NCBI GenBank assembly: GCA_938015435.1
Contig: CALLPN010000002.1
Location: forward strand, 248,001-312,000
Length of the DNA: 64,000 nt
Reading direction: 5' to 3'
DNA from: an uncultured Saprospiraceae bacterium
Lineage (GTDB): Bacteria > Bacteroidota > Bacteroidia > Chitinophagales > Saprospiraceae
Positions 34,877-43,803 of the stretch are shown in pieces. The notes under the pieces were generated by a model. The model was given only the letters and a program-made list of their open reading frames with translations. It searched no databases and was not told the origin of the DNA. Position numbers and translations under genes: made by a program. Within the stretch, counting starts at the first letter, position 1. Every line of letters starts with the position of its first letter.

Positions 34877-36337
34877 TCAAAATCTAAATACATATCCAGC
34901 GTGTAACCCAGCTAAATTATACCTCTGTTCTATTGAAGGATCTACAGAAGAAAATCGACTTGGGTAATACCTAAACCTTGCAGACAGTTGCACTGAACTT
35001 CTCTTAGATAAATGTTTTCCAAAATGAAATCCACCAAAATAACTTATACCTACTTTTGTCTCTTTGGTAGTTACATCTGAAAGATTAGCGTAGTCATTAG
35101 TATCTCTAAATATTAATCCAGATCCGCTTGTACGAATATTGAACTGTACACCTAATTCAGCTCCAGCATAGAATGATCCTGCTATTGGTATTTCATATCC
35201 TATAGCTACTGGAATATCAAGAAGATGTAAATAATAATGCTTAACAGATTTTCCGGTAAATCTTGTTTCCGATACTACATCACCATATATCGCAGTAACT
35301 GTATCTCCAGTCATCGATGTAGTAATAGATATCAATCCTCTCATCGTATCTAATTCTATATAGTCGTACTCCTCATTCATTTGTTCAGCGATACGAGTGT
35401 ATGTTGCGCCACCTCTTACGTATAATGGATTACTACCTTTACTTATTTTAGCATGGAGTCCTATCTGAATCGCCTCTTTACTATTTTCGTTTCTCTCTCT
35501 CAAATCAAATGCAGAATTATCCATTCCAACATTCTCAAGGTCTTTCATTGGCTTCATAACTCCTACCTCCGCAAGTAAAGCAATGTTCCAAGGAATACGA
35601 TAACTAAACGAAGGGCACTCAGGCTCTGCAAGTCCAGGAAATTCGCTATCAGAGATTATTTCACTTTGCAATAATTCAATAGGAAACAATGGATCTAAAG
35701 TTCTATCTTGATGTTCCTTATCCGAAATTATTGCTTTACTGATTTTCGAATTTCTATTTACTCTTACATTTTCATATAATGATGTAGCTTCAATAACTAT
35801 AGCTTCATCTTGTTTTGTTACCAATTTATTAGTCGAATTTCTTATCGAATTTTTGTTAGACTTAGAATCCTGAAATACCTTTTGTGATTTATCCTTTTTG
35901 ATTGTAATGTCACTTACGGAATTGACTTCAACGCTGTAATTCTCTATTGTTTCATCTTTACGATTTCCTACTTCTCTTTGATTGGTCAAATTCTCTGTAT
36001 TCTTTGAGTCTTGACTACTTATATTTTCATTACTTGACTCATCATCTTCAGCTAAGGCCAATGAAGTATCATTATTATTCCCATTTATATCCATACCGAT
36101 AGTCATAGAAGATGTGTCACCAACATAACTACCCAATGGAGCACTAGTGAAATAGTAAAGCCCTACTAACAACAACGATAGCAAAGCCAAACCTGCAAGC
36201 ATCCACCATGCTAATCTTCTTTTAGGCTCTAGCGCAACTGGAATGCCTAAGCTTGCGATCAACACATCCGTATCTACAGGTGCAGAATCATTTAGAAAAG
36301 ATTCCCTAATATGTGTTTCAAAATTATTATACTTCAT
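34877..36337 (-). CDS. Dual-membrane anti-sigma factor (inner-membrane helix plus outer-membrane beta-barrel)
   Basis: 486 aa. Residues 1-42 are a short cytoplasmic domain (THIRESFLNDSAPVDTDVLI) resembling anti-sigma N-termini. One membrane helix follows (WWMLAGLALLSLLLVGLYYF, 44-63). About 180 low-complexity residues rich in Ser/Asn/Asp/Lys could span the periplasm. From ~245 to the C-terminal Phe the sequence is an outer-membrane barrel (ALLAEVGVMKPMKDL, YYLHLLDIPVAIGYEI, FYAGAELGVQFN, HAGYVFRF). Family knowledge: such dual-membrane-spanning anti-sigma factors are described in Bacteroides. It follows the ECF sigma gene by 62 bp and is probably its partner. Confidence 0.82.
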   Translation of the reverse strand: MKYNNFETHIRESFLNDSAPVDTDVLIASLGIPVALEPKRRLAWWMLAGLALLSLLLVGLYYFTSAPLGSYVGDTSSMTIGMDINGNNNDTSLALAEDDESSNENISSQDSKNTENLTNQREVGNRKDETIENYSVEVNSVSDITIKKDKSQKVFQDSKSNKNSIRNSTNKLVTKQDEAIVIEATSLYENVRVNRNSKISKAIISDKEHQDRTLDPLFPIELLQSEIISDSEFPGLAEPECPSFSYRIPWNIALLAEVGVMKPMKDLENVGMDNSAFDLRERNENSKEAIQIGLHAKISKGSNPLYVRGGATYTRIAEQMNEEYDYIELDTMRGLISITTSMTGDTVTAIYGDVVSETRFTGKSVKHYYLHLLDIPVAIGYEIPIAGSFYAGAELGVQFNIRTSGSGLIFRDTNDYANLSDVTTKETKVGISYFGGFHFGKHLSKRSSVQLSARFRYYPSRFSSVDPSIEQRYNLAGLHAGYVFRF

Positions 36338-36399
36338 TAATATTTATATTTCTATCGATACAAGAATAAACTGTATTGAATAATTTTCTTTAAAATTCT

Positions 36400-36969
36400 C
36401 TATCTATTTGCTATCATTTTTTTTTTAATATCCATACCGATTGCATTTTCTGCTTGTAATATGTCAATCAACTTACTCCTCGCTCTAGAAAGCGACCCTC
36501 TTGAGCTTCCTTCAGTAATACCAAGCATTTCACCTACTTCGCGATGATTAAAACCTTCTATCACTACTAAGTTAAATACCATGTAGAGACTTTCTGGTAA
36601 CCTCTTCAATAAATTCATTATCTCTTCTTTCCCAAGGCTACTATACACATCTGGCACTTCTGACATTTGCATATCACTATTAGGTGACTCATCTACAAAA
36701 TAGACAGGATGTACTTTCTTAGCAAAGGCTAGAGAACAATTTACAGCAATTCTCTTGAGCCAGCCTTCAAACGATCCTTTGCCGCTATAGCTATTAATAT
36801 ATTTAAACACATTGATAAACGTCTCTTGCAAAGCATCCTGCGCCGATGCTGGATCCTTGGTGTATCTGCGACAAATAGCCATCAGCCGTGGTGCGTATGT
36901 GCGCACCAGGCATGATTGGCCTTGAGCATCTCCACTCTTACATTTTGCTATGAGCTCTTCTGTTGTCAA
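36400..36969 (-). CDS. ECF-type RNA polymerase sigma factor
   Basis: 189 aa. The start codon is TTG at 36969, directly preceded by an in-frame stop, and the next ATG (codon 30) is within region 2. Region 2 is LMAICRRYTKDPASAQDALQ through FEGWLKRIAVN; region 4 is LPESLYMVFNLVVIEGFNHR, EVGEMLGITEGSSRGSLSRA. It directs transcription of a small regulon and is held by the anti-sigma factor encoded next. A near-consensus -7 box (TACTTTTC, minus strand at 37024-37031) lies upstream. The lipoprotein gene ends 80 bp upstream on the same strand. Confidence 0.9.
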   Translation of the reverse strand: MTTEELIAKCKSGDAQGQSCLVRTYAPRLMAICRRYTKDPASAQDALQETFINVFKYINSYSGKGSFEGWLKRIAVNCSLAFAKKVHPVYFVDESPNSDMQMSEVPDVYSSLGKEEIMNLLKRLPESLYMVFNLVVIEGFNHREVGEMLGITEGSSRGSLSRARSKLIDILQAENAIGMDIKKKMIANR

Positions 36970-37048
36970 TTATGTTTTTTGTTTGTTTTGGTTTACTTCT
37001 TTACATTCGGTTATGGTTATTTCCGAAAAGTAACTTATCAAAAGATAT

Positions 37049-39592
37049 CTATAACTCTATAAGTTGATGGGCTATAATACATCCGCTATTAATTTCTGTA
37101 ACTACTACATAATACTGCCCTGAGGTCATTAATTGTTCCGAATTAGTACCTGACAAATCATTTGCAAATTGATCGTCGTTTTCTACACTATAAATAGCTA
37201 TCTCTCCAACTTCACACTGAAAACAATCTGCATCAGGATCTAAAATGATATCTATAAATCCATCTTCACAATCTTCACAAGTTGGTGATACCCCTGTAGC
37301 GTTTAATCCAGCAAAATTTGGAAGATTGATAAACTCCTCATATTGGCACATCTGAAAATCTTGATCTATGATCAATGTTCCGCTGTACCCAAGTTCAATA
37401 GGATTGATATCAAATGAATTAGCAAAACCCGTCTCTGATATATTACCCGTTGCGCTAAAATAATTGGCATTGAAAGCATCTACTCCCCAATCAATATTAT
37501 AGAATGGAAAGTTGCAAGTAACATTTACATTAATTGGTAATTCTTCTATTACTTCTACATCAATACATCTCGTCTCCATGCACCCTTGTTCATTTTCAAG
37601 TTCGAAGCAATAGCTTCCTGATTGAAGAATATCTATAAAATTCGTAAATATATCGCCATTAAGCTCGATAGTTATGTTTCCGAAATTAGGTGATATAAAT
37701 AATTGAGTATTACCACATTCTTGGAAAATTTGAAACTCTGGAATTCCTCCCGTTTCTTGAATTACCGCAATAGATTCTATGGTACATCCATTGGCATCTG
37801 TGACAGTAATTATATATGTCCCCGGACTAAGATCTGAGGCTACTGATTGTGTTGATATTGGACCACCAGGACCAGATATTTCATATTGATATGGAGCAGT
37901 TCCACCAAATGGACTAGATTGAATAGATCCATTGTTCATTTCACAAGATGAATTCATAAAAGATAATGAATCTCCTAAAGCAAAATATTCAAAATCTATA
38001 CAACTTATCTCTTGACATCCTTCATTATCTGTTACTGTAACACAATTGATTCCAAAAGAAATCATATCATTAAGCTGAGTAGTATATCCATTACTCCATT
38101 CATACGATATATTTCCATTTGCTCCTGATACATTTACAGTTGCATAGTAGGTCTCTACATCGCAGACGTCACTAGATTCAATGATAGTTTCTAATGTCAT
38201 TTCACAACCTCCACAAGTATTAAGATCTATAGAGGCATCTGTATCTATCAAAAAGTCCTGTGCACTGCTTGCTTCATTCGTTTCATTATTGATCGCGAAT
38301 ATACTTCCTGAACCGACTTCTATACACCCAAATATTGCAGTATTGAAACTATAATTTCCAGTTTCATCGGTAAGATATACTATGGTTTGTCCATTGACAT
38401 TTACCACAATTGATGCATCTGTTACAGGAGAACCATTACATAAAACATTTCCAGTAATCAATCCATTATCGATATTTGGAAGCGTAATAGGATCTAACTC
38501 TGTATCTGTGTCAAATGGCCCTACAGTAAATGTAAATCCACTTTCATAGCAACCTTGATAATAAATCGTTATTGTAAGTTCTTCACCCTTTGGCATCTTT
38601 CCGCAGAATCTTCCATCCGAATCCGTGTTTCCATACCCTGTAGCATACACTACATCAGCCACTACTTCCATAGATAAATTTACAGCGGGAGTACCATCAG
38701 CGTTGAGCACGGTTCCACATACATGTATAAGTGGAAAAGGAGCATCACAATTCCAAAAGCTAAAATGCTTAACTTGACCTATATAATTATCCCCATCTCT
38801 AGTTGCAAATCCATCTTCGACCCATAGTCCCTTTGCCTCATCAAAAGACCACAAAGCGATCTGATCAGGTGCAGCACTGCGTTGACTTTCTGCAATTGGG
38901 AATCGAACTGTAGCTTCAGCACCATCCGCTAGATTTAACTCATTACCATTGGCATCTCGAAGCTCCACAGCAACCATACCTAAGGTACCTAATACTCTAG
39001 TATATCCTTCTTTATCCTCTGCTAGCAGTCCTCCAGGCATTACATCGGAAAGATCTGGATCGTCTGCTGCTATTCTCTTAGCCGTTACCGTAACTGTTCC
39101 TCCGTAAAGTGATCCATCAGAGTTGACAATTGTATTAGCTACAAATGTGATGATACCACCACCTTGTACAACTATATTACCTCCGTTGGCTCCATTGACC
39201 GTTGTATTAGAGGTCAAACGCATCATCTTGATATATGAATGGTTAACATCGGCTTGATCTGGGTAAATTCTATCAGATCCTAATATAAATCCAGACTTAT
39301 TCGCAGTGATATAAGTACCGTTAAGATCTACATTAGTTTCCCTAAATACGAAAACACCAAACTCATTTGTTCTAGTTGTATTTCCTAATATACTAACTTC
39401 GACATCGACCATTGGAGCGTCATCTTCATCGTATATGTAACCTACTACATCACTTTGAGTCAAATTCTTAACATCTACCTGAGTAATAGGTGTTGTAGTG
39501 GATTCATCGGCTTCGTCAATATCTTTATGACATGAACTCAAGCTTATAGATATTAGTACACACAATAGTAAGTAGTGAGATGCCCGCTTCAT
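37049..39592 (-). CDS. Large surface lipoprotein with carboxypeptidase-regulatory-like and SprB-like repeats
   Basis: 847 aa from the ATG at 39592, chosen because it puts the lipoprotein signal (LLLCVLISISLSSC) at the N-terminus; an ATG at 39613 adds seven residues. Domains in order: a CarboxypepD_reg-like beta domain (VVGYIYDEDDAPMVDVEVSI, ~45-120), a ZU5/adhesin-like middle (TVTVTAKRIAADDPDLSD), a second regulatory-like domain (CGTVLNADGTPAVNLSM, ~290), then SprB-type repeats (GTAPYQYEISGPGG, SPGTYIITVTDANGC). No T9SS sorting domain is seen. It lies just upstream of the ECF sigma/anti-sigma pair and could be their cue or output (inference). Confidence 0.8.
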   Translation of the reverse strand: MKRASHYLLLCVLISISLSSCHKDIDEADESTTTPITQVDVKNLTQSDVVGYIYDEDDAPMVDVEVSILGNTTRTNEFGVFVFRETNVDLNGTYITANKSGFILGSDRIYPDQADVNHSYIKMMRLTSNTTVNGANGGNIVVQGGGIITFVANTIVNSDGSLYGGTVTVTAKRIAADDPDLSDVMPGGLLAEDKEGYTRVLGTLGMVAVELRDANGNELNLADGAEATVRFPIAESQRSAAPDQIALWSFDEAKGLWVEDGFATRDGDNYIGQVKHFSFWNCDAPFPLIHVCGTVLNADGTPAVNLSMEVVADVVYATGYGNTDSDGRFCGKMPKGEELTITIYYQGCYESGFTFTVGPFDTDTELDPITLPNIDNGLITGNVLCNGSPVTDASIVVNVNGQTIVYLTDETGNYSFNTAIFGCIEVGSGSIFAINNETNEASSAQDFLIDTDASIDLNTCGGCEMTLETIIESSDVCDVETYYATVNVSGANGNISYEWSNGYTTQLNDMISFGINCVTVTDNEGCQEISCIDFEYFALGDSLSFMNSSCEMNNGSIQSSPFGGTAPYQYEISGPGGPISTQSVASDLSPGTYIITVTDANGCTIESIAVIQETGGIPEFQIFQECGNTQLFISPNFGNITIELNGDIFTNFIDILQSGSYCFELENEQGCMETRCIDVEVIEELPINVNVTCNFPFYNIDWGVDAFNANYFSATGNISETGFANSFDINPIELGYSGTLIIDQDFQMCQYEEFINLPNFAGLNATGVSPTCEDCEDGFIDIILDPDADCFQCEVGEIAIYSVENDDQFANDLSGTNSEQLMTSGQYYVVVTEINSGCIIAHQLIEL

Positions 39593-39742
39593 TGTGTTAA
39601 CTGTTATTTGCATTGTTTCTTATTATAAATGAAAAAATAAATCTACCGTATTAAACAACGGTATGCTCTATAGAATAGGCTTTTGGTCCAAACGCTGCAG
39701 TTCGATCAAAAAAATATGCTAATTATATAACTTTCCTTTTTG

Positions 39743-40846
39743 CTACTTATCAGAATCTTGGATTAGAAGTTCTTCGAGATCTACGTTATTTTCTATTAGA
39801 CGTATCGCCTTGTAAATTTTCCATGGAGTAGATCGATTAATTTTTACCTCGATCTTACTGATCTTTATGACAGAGCCATAGGTATCTAAGTCTGTACGTA
39901 TCAATGGAATTTTGAATTCTTCTATATAGTTAAGTGTTGAAGCATCTATACTTCCTTGCCCTGTAGCCACTATCCCAGACAGAGGTGAATTTGTAAATCC
40001 TACATTGGCACTTATAGACTTAATTTTATTGATCGCATCATTAAGTGCTCTAGTACTAACGACTAGTAACAAATCTTCCGAACTACTTAATTCTTTAAGA
40101 TCTATAAGTGATCCAGCCAATATATTCTCAATCTTATTATCTGCACAATCAGCATTATAGGTGATTGTACCCTTTACAGATTTCGCAATCGTCTTGATAA
40201 GCGGATATGCCAATGTCTTATCATAGGGTAATATTCCTAATAGTTTGAGGCCTTTCTTATCCAACCACTTTTTGACATATTTCCTTACTTTATCCGTCTT
40301 TTCCGGTATTACTTTGTTGATAATCACTCCTACGATAGGCACATTGTGCTCTCTAAATAGTGATGCGCTAAGATTAAGCCTATCTATTGTATTACCAATA
40401 CCGCCTTCTACTATGATAACTACTCCTGCACCTATTAGCTGCGCTACACGAGCATTCGATAGATCCGCTACACTGCCTACTCCTGGATGACCAGTGCCTT
40501 CATATATAACTATATCATTAGTCTCAGATAATACTTTCTCCGCATTGAGTATTTTTTTATCTAATGGGTATTTTTCTGGATCGTCGAGATAAATCTCAGT
40601 AGCACCTTTACCTAATATAACCGGACTATGGATCTCAGGGATCAAATCAAAATTAATAAGATCGGCAAATAAGATTGTATCCTTATCTACTCTTAGATTT
40701 TGTATATCGAGAAACTTCTGCCCTACTGGCTTACAATATCCTACTTTAAGCCCTTTTTTCATGAATGATGAAACTATACCTAATGTCGAGGTAGTCTTAC
40801 CTACATGCTGGCTTGTCGCTGCAACATAAATATTCTTGTACTTCAT
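39743..40846 (-). CDS. Stand-alone Pta N-terminal module (AAA_26 + DRTGG), CobB/BioD-like
   Basis: 367 aa from the ATG at 40846; the longer frame to 40903 would use TTG. The N-terminus is a dethiobiotin-synthetase/CobB-like P-loop (VAATSQHVGKTTSTLGIVSS, ~6-25, Walker A) with a late Walker B (DIVIYEGTGHPGVGSV). The C-terminal third matches DRTGG (SGIVATGQGSIDASTLNYI, IPLIRTDLDTYGSVIKIS). This is the regulatory half of long phosphate acetyltransferases, but the PTA_PTB catalytic domain is missing and no partner gene is next to it. It may regulate a separate enzyme or have another ligand; the function is uncertain. Confidence 0.82.
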   Translation of the reverse strand: MKYKNIYVAATSQHVGKTTSTLGIVSSFMKKGLKVGYCKPVGQKFLDIQNLRVDKDTILFADLINFDLIPEIHSPVILGKGATEIYLDDPEKYPLDKKILNAEKVLSETNDIVIYEGTGHPGVGSVADLSNARVAQLIGAGVVIIVEGGIGNTIDRLNLSASLFREHNVPIVGVIINKVIPEKTDKVRKYVKKWLDKKGLKLLGILPYDKTLAYPLIKTIAKSVKGTITYNADCADNKIENILAGSLIDLKELSSSEDLLLVVSTRALNDAINKIKSISANVGFTNSPLSGIVATGQGSIDASTLNYIEEFKIPLIRTDLDTYGSVIKISKIEVKINRSTPWKIYKAIRLIENNVDLEELLIQDSDK

Positions 40847-41069
40847 AGACTCAATATCGCAATTCCAATGTGATATAAGCTTGAGGATATAAAAAATATT
40901 CAAAAAATAATCTTAGAAAATAGGGGAATTGGATTTAAGGATCATTTAACATACAACTAGAGTAAGGTTAAACATCAGTTTTTAAAGCGATTTTGATGAA
41001 TTACATCTTTATTTAGAGAAATGCTCGATTTACAAAGTAGCCAAATACTTAATCACAAAATCTAATTTT

Positions 41070-41765
41070 ATGAATCACTCATCAAAATTTCTAATGTTGA
41101 AGGATATCGATATCCTCAATTCGTTATCCGAAGATCAAATCAATGAGCTAGCAAAAAGATGTACTATGGAAAAAGTACACAAAAACAGTAAAATATACGA
41201 AGCAGGGCAATCCATCGATTATGTTTATCTAATAAACAAAGGAAGTATCAAACTAGGTATGATCGCTGAATGTGACAAAACATTAATCAAAGACATTGTC
41301 TACGACAGGGAGCTTTTTGGTGAGAATATCTTTGCAAGAAACATAGTGAGAAAAGATTTTTCAGAGGCAATGACAGATACTACTTTATTTAAGATTCCGG
41401 TATCATTCTTTAAAGAACTAGTGGAAACCAACTCAGGATTCGCTAATTCTGTAATGACCATAATAATCGGAAGATTGCGTAACCTTGAGCAACGCATGCA
41501 AAATTTTGTCTTCATGAAGGCCAAGGCCCGTATCGTGGATTTCATTCGTAAGACTGGGAATCGCAAGGGTATCAAGATTGGTGTAGATGAGACATTGATC
41601 AACCATGGCATGTCACATAAAGAGATTGCTTATCTAACAGACACAAGCAGACAGACCGTAGCTAGAGTATTAGGCGAGCTCAAAAAAGAGAATTTGATTT
41701 ATTTCTCCGCACGAAAGCCTAGTAAAATTTTGATTAGAGAAAGCTTCCAATTGGCATTGGGGTAA
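41070..41765 (+). CDS. Crp/Fnr-family transcriptional regulator
   Basis: 231 aa. The N-terminal cyclic-nucleotide-binding fold (HKNSKIYEAGQSIDYVYLIN, KGSIKL, GENIFA) is followed by a long dimer helix and a C-terminal Crp helix-turn-helix (GMSHKEIAYLTDTSRQTVAR, then VLGELKKENLI). It lacks the N-terminal Cys cluster of oxygen-sensing Fnr, and the pocket lacks the clear Arg-Ser cAMP motif, so the signal is unknown. It stands alone and divergent from the Pta-like gene; a terminator follows ~120 bp downstream. Confidence 0.9.
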   Translation: MNHSSKFLMLKDIDILNSLSEDQINELAKRCTMEKVHKNSKIYEAGQSIDYVYLINKGSIKLGMIAECDKTLIKDIVYDRELFGENIFARNIVRKDFSEAMTDTTLFKIPVSFFKELVETNSGFANSVMTIIIGRLRNLEQRMQNFVFMKAKARIVDFIRKTGNRKGIKIGVDETLINHGMSHKEIAYLTDTSRQTVARVLGELKKENLIYFSARKPSKILIRESFQLALG

Positions 41766-41881
41766 ATGTACAGTTTACCAACAATTAAAAAAATAATAAA
41801 CAAAACAATAGACCACACTTAGCCGGGTTTATCTGGCAAGTTGAGGCATAGATTAAGTATTTGGTTTTTCGCTTTGTATGG

Positions 41882-41904
41882 AGGGCTTCCTTTTTGGAAG
41901 CCCT
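41882..41904 (+). terminator. Intrinsic terminator downstream of the Crp-family gene
   Basis: AGGGCTTCC / GGAAGCCCT with a 5-T loop, followed by TCTTGTTTT. It is 117 bp beyond the gene stop. Confidence 0.75.
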
Positions 41905-42070
41905 TCTTGTTTTAAGAGACAGAGAAGCTTGTAGGTCCTTTCTTCTGATCTATGGTAGCTTTTCATTTCGCTAAATAGCTTTTTTCCTTTCTCTATAGTG
42001 GCTTCTTTTCCTTTCTTCGGGTCACAGGAGTCCTACGAAGAAAGATTATAAAGTAAATTTTGACAAAAAA

Positions 42071-42098
42071 AAAGAGCTACTCATTTGAGTAGCTCTTT
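42071..42098 (-). terminator. Intrinsic terminator of the TPR protein gene
   Basis: Perfect 12-bp arms AAAGAGCTACTC / GAGTAGCTCTTT with an ATTT loop; on the minus strand it is followed by six or more T residues. Confidence 0.92.
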
Positions 42099-42123
42099 CA
42101 TAAATTTATTTTTAGATGCGATT

Positions 42124-43548
42124 TTAGTTAAATCTCACTTTCACTGTTTCTCCAATCCAACAACCCACTGTTGCTGATTGTCCAGCTTTTACTTTTCTCA
42201 TAAAGCCTTCTTCTTGTGCTGGCATAGAGGCTTTATACTTAGATAGTCTACTGTTAGCATCTGATGCTTGCTCAGGATCTATTGACTTAGCATAGCTATA
42301 TTTGTCCATCGCAGCTAATATCGCTAGCCTTTGGTTCCAAGAGTCTCCACAGCTTCGAGCTGTAGATCCATACATATCACCGATAAGCATGTAAGGTCTT
42401 CCCCATCCTGGTCTTAGTTTAGCTGCTTCTCTTGCCGTTGCTCTAGCTGTATTATATTGCTTTAGCTTACGGAATTCGATAGAAGCTAATGAGAATAGGT
42501 ATCCTGCTTTCTTAGAAGGATCTGCCTCACCATCTGCCGCTTCTTGATATTTAGCTGCTGCACCCTTGAAATCTCCTTGATCATATAACTTCTTAGCCAT
42601 TCTGTTAGGGTTGCTTTGATCAAAATTATCTTGAATCTTCTTATTCTCTGCAGCCGCATATTTCTTCCACTTATTATCCAACTCATCGTAGAATGGATCA
42701 CCAGGAGTACATCCTTGTCCTTTGAGTATTGCAAGCGTTTGCTTAATGACATCTACATTATCAGGATCAGCATCATAATCTGGCCTTAGTTTATTCTTAA
42801 AGAACTCACAATCAAAAATGTCTCTTTCTATCTTAGAGAAAGTAGAGTTCATTGATTCTTTAGCTTGTTGATAACTAGGACTAAGATTATCACCTTTGTC
42901 TATATTGAAATCAGCAATTTCATTTAATTCTTCATAGATGTTCCTAACTTCCTCCTTTGTCATTAGCTTTTTTTCGAAGTTAAAAACAGCTATATTGGCA
43001 TATGGAGCAAATACTATATATTCTGCATCATTACCACTATTTCTAACAGCACCTTCAAGTTGTTCCAAGGTTTGAGAATATTTAGTATTGAGTGTATAAA
43101 ACATATTGTAAGCAAGTCTTCCTTGCAAATATCCCATCCTCTTTGTGTAGCAATCAGATTCTCCTTCACAGCTAAGTGTAATACCTCCTGTCTTTAAACA
43201 CTCTACGGCTTCTGCTTGTAATTTGAGGATGATATCCACATATTCAGCTTTCTTTGCCGCGTCTTCTTCGTTGCTCCACTTGTTGAGATATAATTTGATT
43301 CCATCTGTATAATGAAAATCTCTTTTACCATCAGCCGCTGGAGCTATTGCGTAAGCCTTTTCCCAGTTTTCGAAGGCCATCGCATAATCTTCTGTCTTCA
43401 GGGCTTGTCTATATATAGTGTGTGCATCTTCAGCTTCACCCTTCTTAGGGCTTCCCTCCCATGTACCACATTGTGCAGATAGATTGATAGATAAAGCTAA
43501 CATCATTAGCCCAGGAAATAGTTTGAATAATAATTTTGATCTCTTCAT
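42124..43548 (-). CDS. Secreted TPR-containing protein
   Basis: 474 aa. Signal peptide to ~residue 25 (LMMLALSINLSA-QC). The rest is helical with tetratricopeptide-like pairs (YAMAFENWEKAYAIAP, GDFKGAAAKYQEAADGEADP, YNTARATAREAAKLRPGWGR) and a short C-terminal CWIGETVKVRF strand. Several Cys residues (CLKTGG, CEGESDCYTKR, GQGCTPGD, RSCGDSW) may form disulfides in the periplasm. It lies after the outer-membrane protein gene with 255 bp between and has its own terminator. A scaffold or protein-protein contact role at the envelope is likely. Confidence 0.8.
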   Translation of the reverse strand: MKRSKLLFKLFPGLMMLALSINLSAQCGTWEGSPKKGEAEDAHTIYRQALKTEDYAMAFENWEKAYAIAPAADGKRDFHYTDGIKLYLNKWSNEEDAAKKAEYVDIILKLQAEAVECLKTGGITLSCEGESDCYTKRMGYLQGRLAYNMFYTLNTKYSQTLEQLEGAVRNSGNDAEYIVFAPYANIAVFNFEKKLMTKEEVRNIYEELNEIADFNIDKGDNLSPSYQQAKESMNSTFSKIERDIFDCEFFKNKLRPDYDADPDNVDVIKQTLAILKGQGCTPGDPFYDELDNKWKKYAAAENKKIQDNFDQSNPNRMAKKLYDQGDFKGAAAKYQEAADGEADPSKKAGYLFSLASIEFRKLKQYNTARATAREAAKLRPGWGRPYMLIGDMYGSTARSCGDSWNQRLAILAAMDKYSYAKSIDPEQASDANSRLSKYKASMPAQEEGFMRKVKAGQSATVGCWIGETVKVRFN

Positions 43549-43803
43549 AATTCGTCAGTTTAAAATATTCTTATTGCAAGGTTCAGTTCGTGGTCAAGGG
43601 GTTCAAAGCGTAAAACGGAAGTTATCTAAGCACAGTTACAATCTTTAATACACTTAAGATTATCGTAACTAATTTATTAAATAATTCAAAAAGTAATGAT
43701 CTTTCCTTGAAAACATAATACAATCTTCTAGCCAGATTCGCCTAATTCTCACTAACAAGATGCATCAAAGCTATTAAAAGCATGTATTTCCAACTCCAAA
43801 GTA

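Larger units (their letters stand above)
41766..42123. other. 358-bp spacer with terminators and hairpins
   Basis: It contains a terminator at 41882-41904, a 9-bp perfect hairpin (CTTTCTTCG / CGAAGAAAG, 42011-42044) with CAGGAG in its loop like other elements here, and the terminator at 42071-42098. The ~115 bp between the crp stop and the first terminator has no ORF and could be a long 3' UTR or a small RNA. Confidence 0.5.

Noticed and set aside
41070..41200. Oxygen-sensing Fnr function for the Crp-family regulator
   Set aside because: The N-terminal Cys cluster required for a [4Fe-4S] Fnr is missing.
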